NCBI GenBank assembly: GCA_024691565.1
Contig: JAILNN010000228.1
Location: 1 to 41,724 of the forward strand
DNA: 41,724 bases
Source of the DNA: Lachnospiraceae bacterium
GTDB lineage: Bacteria > Bacillota > Clostridia > Lachnospirales > Lachnospiraceae
Reading direction: 5' to 3'
Shown here: positions 38,715 to 41,724 of the stretch, one piece after another
How positions within the stretch are numbered: position 1 is the first letter of the stretch
How the letters are laid out: each line of letters begins with the position of its first letter
Notes under the pieces: generated by a model
The model's database searches: none
The model's input: the letters and a program-made list of their open reading frames with translations, nothing else
Told to the model about the DNA's origin: nothing
Made by a program: the position numbers and the translations under genes

Positions 38715-40455
38715 GCTTTTTCTTTAAAGCTGCTAATTCAGTAATCTTGTTTACATCAGTAAGATTTTTCATTTGGTGACTTACCGAATTTCTTTTAATA
38801 AGAGTAACCATTTCATTCAATGCAACCTCACGTTCCGCTCTAGGAAGCTCAAAATCAAAGTCTGTTTGAAGCATAGACGAAACTCGTTGTTGCATAGCTG
38901 CATCTTCATACTCACCAATAATCGATGCCGGGTTAAGCTTATTTGCTTCAAGCTGTTCAAAGATTTTTTTAGCGACCTCCCTATATTCTTCGTCAACAAA
39001 ATCATCATAGCCAATCCACTTAGATATTCTTCCATAATCCTCAGGTTCTTTTAAGAGCCATGACAAAACCAATGCATAAGCCTTGTTTATTCCAGTTAAC
39101 TTATGATTCTTTTGTTCATACTGCTTAATGTTTTCCTGCCTTTTTTCAGACCGGCTAACCATTCCAGCATTTGACTGCCTAATGCTTCTAACATTATTCT
39201 TCAAAATGCCTTCATCGATAGAATAACGGACACTTGCCGATTTAATATATGACTCTCCAACCACTTCATCATTTAAATCTGCAATTAAATGAGCAACCTT
39301 CTTAATGAAATTGGCCCTTTCATCAGGATCACTCATTCTGTATCTCTTCTTTGCATACTCACATTCAAAGAAGAATCCATTCATGGCGTCATCAATTCTC
39401 TTTTTGAATTCATCACTGCCTAGGTTTTTAATGAATTCATCAGGATCCTTATAAGGCTCCATATTGATAACGCGAGGAGAAAGACCTGCACTTCTCAGAA
39501 TAGGGATTCCCCTGATTGCTGCCTTTTGACCAGCATCATCACTATCATAGGTTAGATAAACATTATCCGCATATCTTTTAATCTCCCTTGCCTGCTCTTC
39601 AGTAAGAGCCGTTCCAAGACTTGCTACTGCGGTTGTAAATCCAGCCTGATGTAAGGAAATCACATCCATATAGCCTTCACAAAGAATAAAGTAATTCTCT
39701 TTAGACTTTCTCGCAAAATTCATTGCAAACAAGTTTTTTCTCTTAGAAAAAACATCATTTTCCAATGAATTAAGGTATTTAGGTTTAGCGTCTGACATGA
39801 CTCTTCCCCCAAAACCTATAACATGGTTACTTCTGTCAAAAATAGGAAACATAACACGATTCCAAAAAATCCCATATACCTTGTTACCATCTTTTTTAAA
39901 AAGTTTGCTCTCCATTAAAATTCCATCATCATAACCCTTCTCTTTAAGGATTTCATATAACTGTGTTGAATTTTGAGGAGCAAAACCTAATCCAAAATGA
40001 ATGATGGTCTCATCTGTTAGACCTCTGTCCCGTAGGTATTTGTAACCGTAATATCCATCCTTACTTTTGAGACATCTATAAAAATAAGTTGCCGCCTGTT
40101 TATTAATCTCGAACAACTTATTTTTTTTATCATTAAACTTCTTAGCAGACTCAGAATTCATCCTATCTTCACCTTGAACTCCGGCCTTTTCGCCAAGATA
40201 ATTAATAGCTTCTGAATATGACATATTATCATATTCCATTAGAAATGTAATTACATTTCCAGAAGCATTGCATCCAAAACATTTATAAATCTGGAGATCA
40301 GGATTTACGCTAAAAGAAGGTGTCTTTTCATTATGAAACGGACAAAGTCCCATAAAACTTCTACCACTTCTTTTTAGATTAACATAAGAACCAATCACAT
40401 CAACAATATCTGTTCTGGATAAGATTTCATCTTTTTGTTGGGGTGTAAACCACAT
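38686..40455 (-). CDS. dnaG: DNA primase
   Basis: Zn finger CPFHNEKTPSFSVNPDLQIYKCFGC; TOPRIM (EGYMDVISLHQAG, YDSDDAGQKAAIRG). MWFTPQQKDEIL at 40455 with GGAGGG Shine-Dalgarno is the likely start (track ORF extends to 40497). Confidence 0.95.
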   Translation of the reverse strand: MWFTPQQKDEILSRTDIVDVIGSYVNLKRSGRSFMGLCPFHNEKTPSFSVNPDLQIYKCFGCNASGNVITFLMEYDNMSYSEAINYLGEKAGVQGEDRMNSESAKKFNDKKNKLFEINKQAATYFYRCLKSKDGYYGYKYLRDRGLTDETIIHFGLGFAPQNSTQLYEILKEKGYDDGILMESKLFKKDGNKVYGIFWNRVMFPIFDRSNHVIGFGGRVMSDAKPKYLNSLENDVFSKRKNLFAMNFARKSKENYFILCEGYMDVISLHQAGFTTAVASLGTALTEEQAREIKRYADNVYLTYDSDDAGQKAAIRGIPILRSAGLSPRVINMEPYKDPDEFIKNLGSDEFKKRIDDAMNGFFFECEYAKKRYRMSDPDERANFIKKVAHLIADLNDEVVGESYIKSASVRYSIDEGILKNNVRSIRQSNAGMVSRSEKRQENIKQYEQKNHKLTGINKAYALVLSWLLKEPEDYGRISKWIGYDDFVDEEYREVAKKIFEQLEANKLNPASIIGEYEDAAMQQRVSSMLQTDFDFELPRAEREVALNEMVTLIKRNSVSHQMKNLTDVNKITELAALKKKLEKPDAIKV

Positions 40456-40475
40456 TTTAATCCCTCCAAAAGCTT

Positions 40476-40484
40476 TTTCTATTA
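40476..40484 (-). promoter_or_regulatory. Possible extended -10 promoter upstream of dnaG
   Basis: Minus strand TGGTATAAT (TGn + perfect -10) in the dgt-dnaG gap. Confidence 0.45.
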
Positions 40485-40516
40485 TATTATACCACAAATA
40501 GAAAAAACGTGAATTC

Positions 40517-41554
40517 CTATAAACTCCAAGCCTTAGGAATCATCAAATCTTTATACAAATTAACAACATAATTATCGCTCATACATGCAATGAAATCGCA
40601 AACTGCTCTTTCCTTAGACTCACCCTCATCAATAAGTCCTGTAAATTCATCGCTCATTTCATTAGTATGTTCATAATAATAATTATATAAATGCTTAATT
40701 AAAATCTCAACCTTCTTTTCCTCGCCCTTCGCTAAAGGATTAGTATATACATTCTTAAATAAATACTTCCTTAAGCCAAAGAATGCTTCTTTAATTGGAT
40801 CAGAAAGTCCAATACAATCATTCTTTTCACTATGGGTAATCATATCATGAACAAGTGTGTTAAGTCTTTGTTTGTAGCTATTTCCAAGAACACTCGTAAA
40901 TTCAGATGGAAGACTCTCTTCCGTTAAAATTCCAGCCCTAATTGAATCATCAATATCTGAATTTATATATGAAATCTTATCAGAAAGTCTAACAATTTGA
41001 CCTTCTAGAGTTGCAGGAAGTAATTCCATCTCATGATTTAAGATTCCATCCTTAACTTCAAAAGTTAGATTTAAGCCTTTCCCGTTCTTTTCAAGCTTTT
41101 CAACCACTCGGACACTTTGTTCATTGTGTTTAAAGGCTGGAAGATTATGTTCAGCCATTATTGTAGTAAGAGCCCTCTCTCCAGCATGCCCAAAAGGTGT
41201 ATGTCCAAGATCATGACCAAGTGCAATCGCCTCGGTTAAATCCTCATTAAGCCTAAGTGCTCTTGCAATAGTCCTTGCATTCTGAGCAACCTCAAGTGTA
41301 TGAGTCATCCTTGTACGATAGTGATCTCCCTCTGGAAGAAGATAAACCTGTGTCTTTTGTTTAAGGCGCCTAAATGCCTTAGAATGAAGAATTCTGTCTC
41401 TGTCTCTTTGATAATCAGTTCTAATATCACATTTAACTTCATCAATTTCTCTTCCGCGACTTTCATCAGCAAAAGATGCTTTTTCAGATAAGATTAAATG
41501 TTCTCTTTTTTCCTGTCTTTCTCTGATAGTAATATCTTCATTGAAATCTACCAT
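40517..41554 (-). CDS. dgt: Deoxyguanosinetriphosphate triphosphohydrolase-like HD protein
   Basis: SKAFRRLKQKTQVYLLPEGDHYRTRMTHTLEVAQNARTIARAL; EAIALGHDLGHTPFGHAGERAL. Confidence 0.93.
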   Translation of the reverse strand: MVDFNEDITIRERQEKREHLILSEKASFADESRGREIDEVKCDIRTDYQRDRDRILHSKAFRRLKQKTQVYLLPEGDHYRTRMTHTLEVAQNARTIARALRLNEDLTEAIALGHDLGHTPFGHAGERALTTIMAEHNLPAFKHNEQSVRVVEKLEKNGKGLNLTFEVKDGILNHEMELLPATLEGQIVRLSDKISYINSDIDDSIRAGILTEESLPSEFTSVLGNSYKQRLNTLVHDMITHSEKNDCIGLSDPIKEAFFGLRKYLFKNVYTNPLAKGEEKKVEILIKHLYNYYYEHTNEMSDEFTGLIDEGESKERAVCDFIACMSDNYVVNLYKDLMIPKAWSL

Positions 41555-41590
41555 GGTTCATCCTCCCTTCAGCGATAGAGTTGATACGTC

Positions 41591-41713
41591 AAGACTCGCT
41601 CGCGAGTCTTGCGCGCCGGATTCGGGTCTGCTTCAGCAGACAAATTCCTGTCCGAATCCGTGCGCATCCTCGCGGAGCGTTTAACTCAGTCGGAGCTTGT
41701 ACCCCGACTGAGT
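41591..41713. repeat. GC-rich multi-hairpin palindromic element (may continue past the window end)
   Basis: AAGACTCG-CTCG-CGAGTCTT (41591-41610); CGGATTCGG (41617-41625)/CCGAATCCG (41652-41660) enclosing GTCTGC-TTCA-GCAGAC (41626-41641); ACTCAGTCGG (41684-41693)/CCGACTGAGT (41704-41713). Confidence 0.88.
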
Positions 41714-41724
41714 ATAGTTTGTCA

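Noticed and set aside
41591-41610. First hairpin of the right-edge element considered as an ordinary intrinsic terminator
   Set aside because: No U-tract on either strand and it is one of several adjacent hairpins, so it was reported as part of the composite element instead.

Overview
AT-rich Firmicutes chromosomal segment, Lachnospiraceae/Clostridia-like by gene content (inference). Almost every gene is on the minus strand. In coordinate order: a potA/potC polyamine ABC fragment (no potB between them); an NlpC/P60 hydrolase; a lipoprotein + FtsX-type permease + ATPase ABC module; a Cof-type HAD phosphatase; a giant RND transporter with a roughly 325-aa coiled-coil insertion; an S66 LD-carboxypeptidase; ackA; an orphan prepilin; a DUF1934-like protein; a YesN-type response regulator; a secreted transglutaminase-like protein; a DUF815 AAA ATPase; argS, aroA, recX, recA; a DUF1653 protein; a SCIFF RiPP locus (radical SAM maturase plus a 49-aa, six-Cys precursor missing from the supplied ORF track); a two-gene plus-strand island (patatin-like phospholipase + CbbX/SpoVK-like AAA+ ATPase); acyP, rimO, folD, a uridine-kinase-like protein, trmK; and the dgt-dnaG-rpoD macromolecular-synthesis cluster. 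Main items for follow-up: a GC-rich nested multi-hairpin element at the right edge, the patatin/AAA+ pair, the SCIFF locus with a terminator-like hairpin between precursor and maturase, the histone-H1-like N-terminal extension on RpoD, the RND coiled-coil insertion, and a degenerate ~200-bp fold-back palindrome at the left edge that may be an assembly artefact. No rRNA, tRNA, CRISPR array or transposase was recognised. All calls come from reading sequence and motifs; no database search was run.
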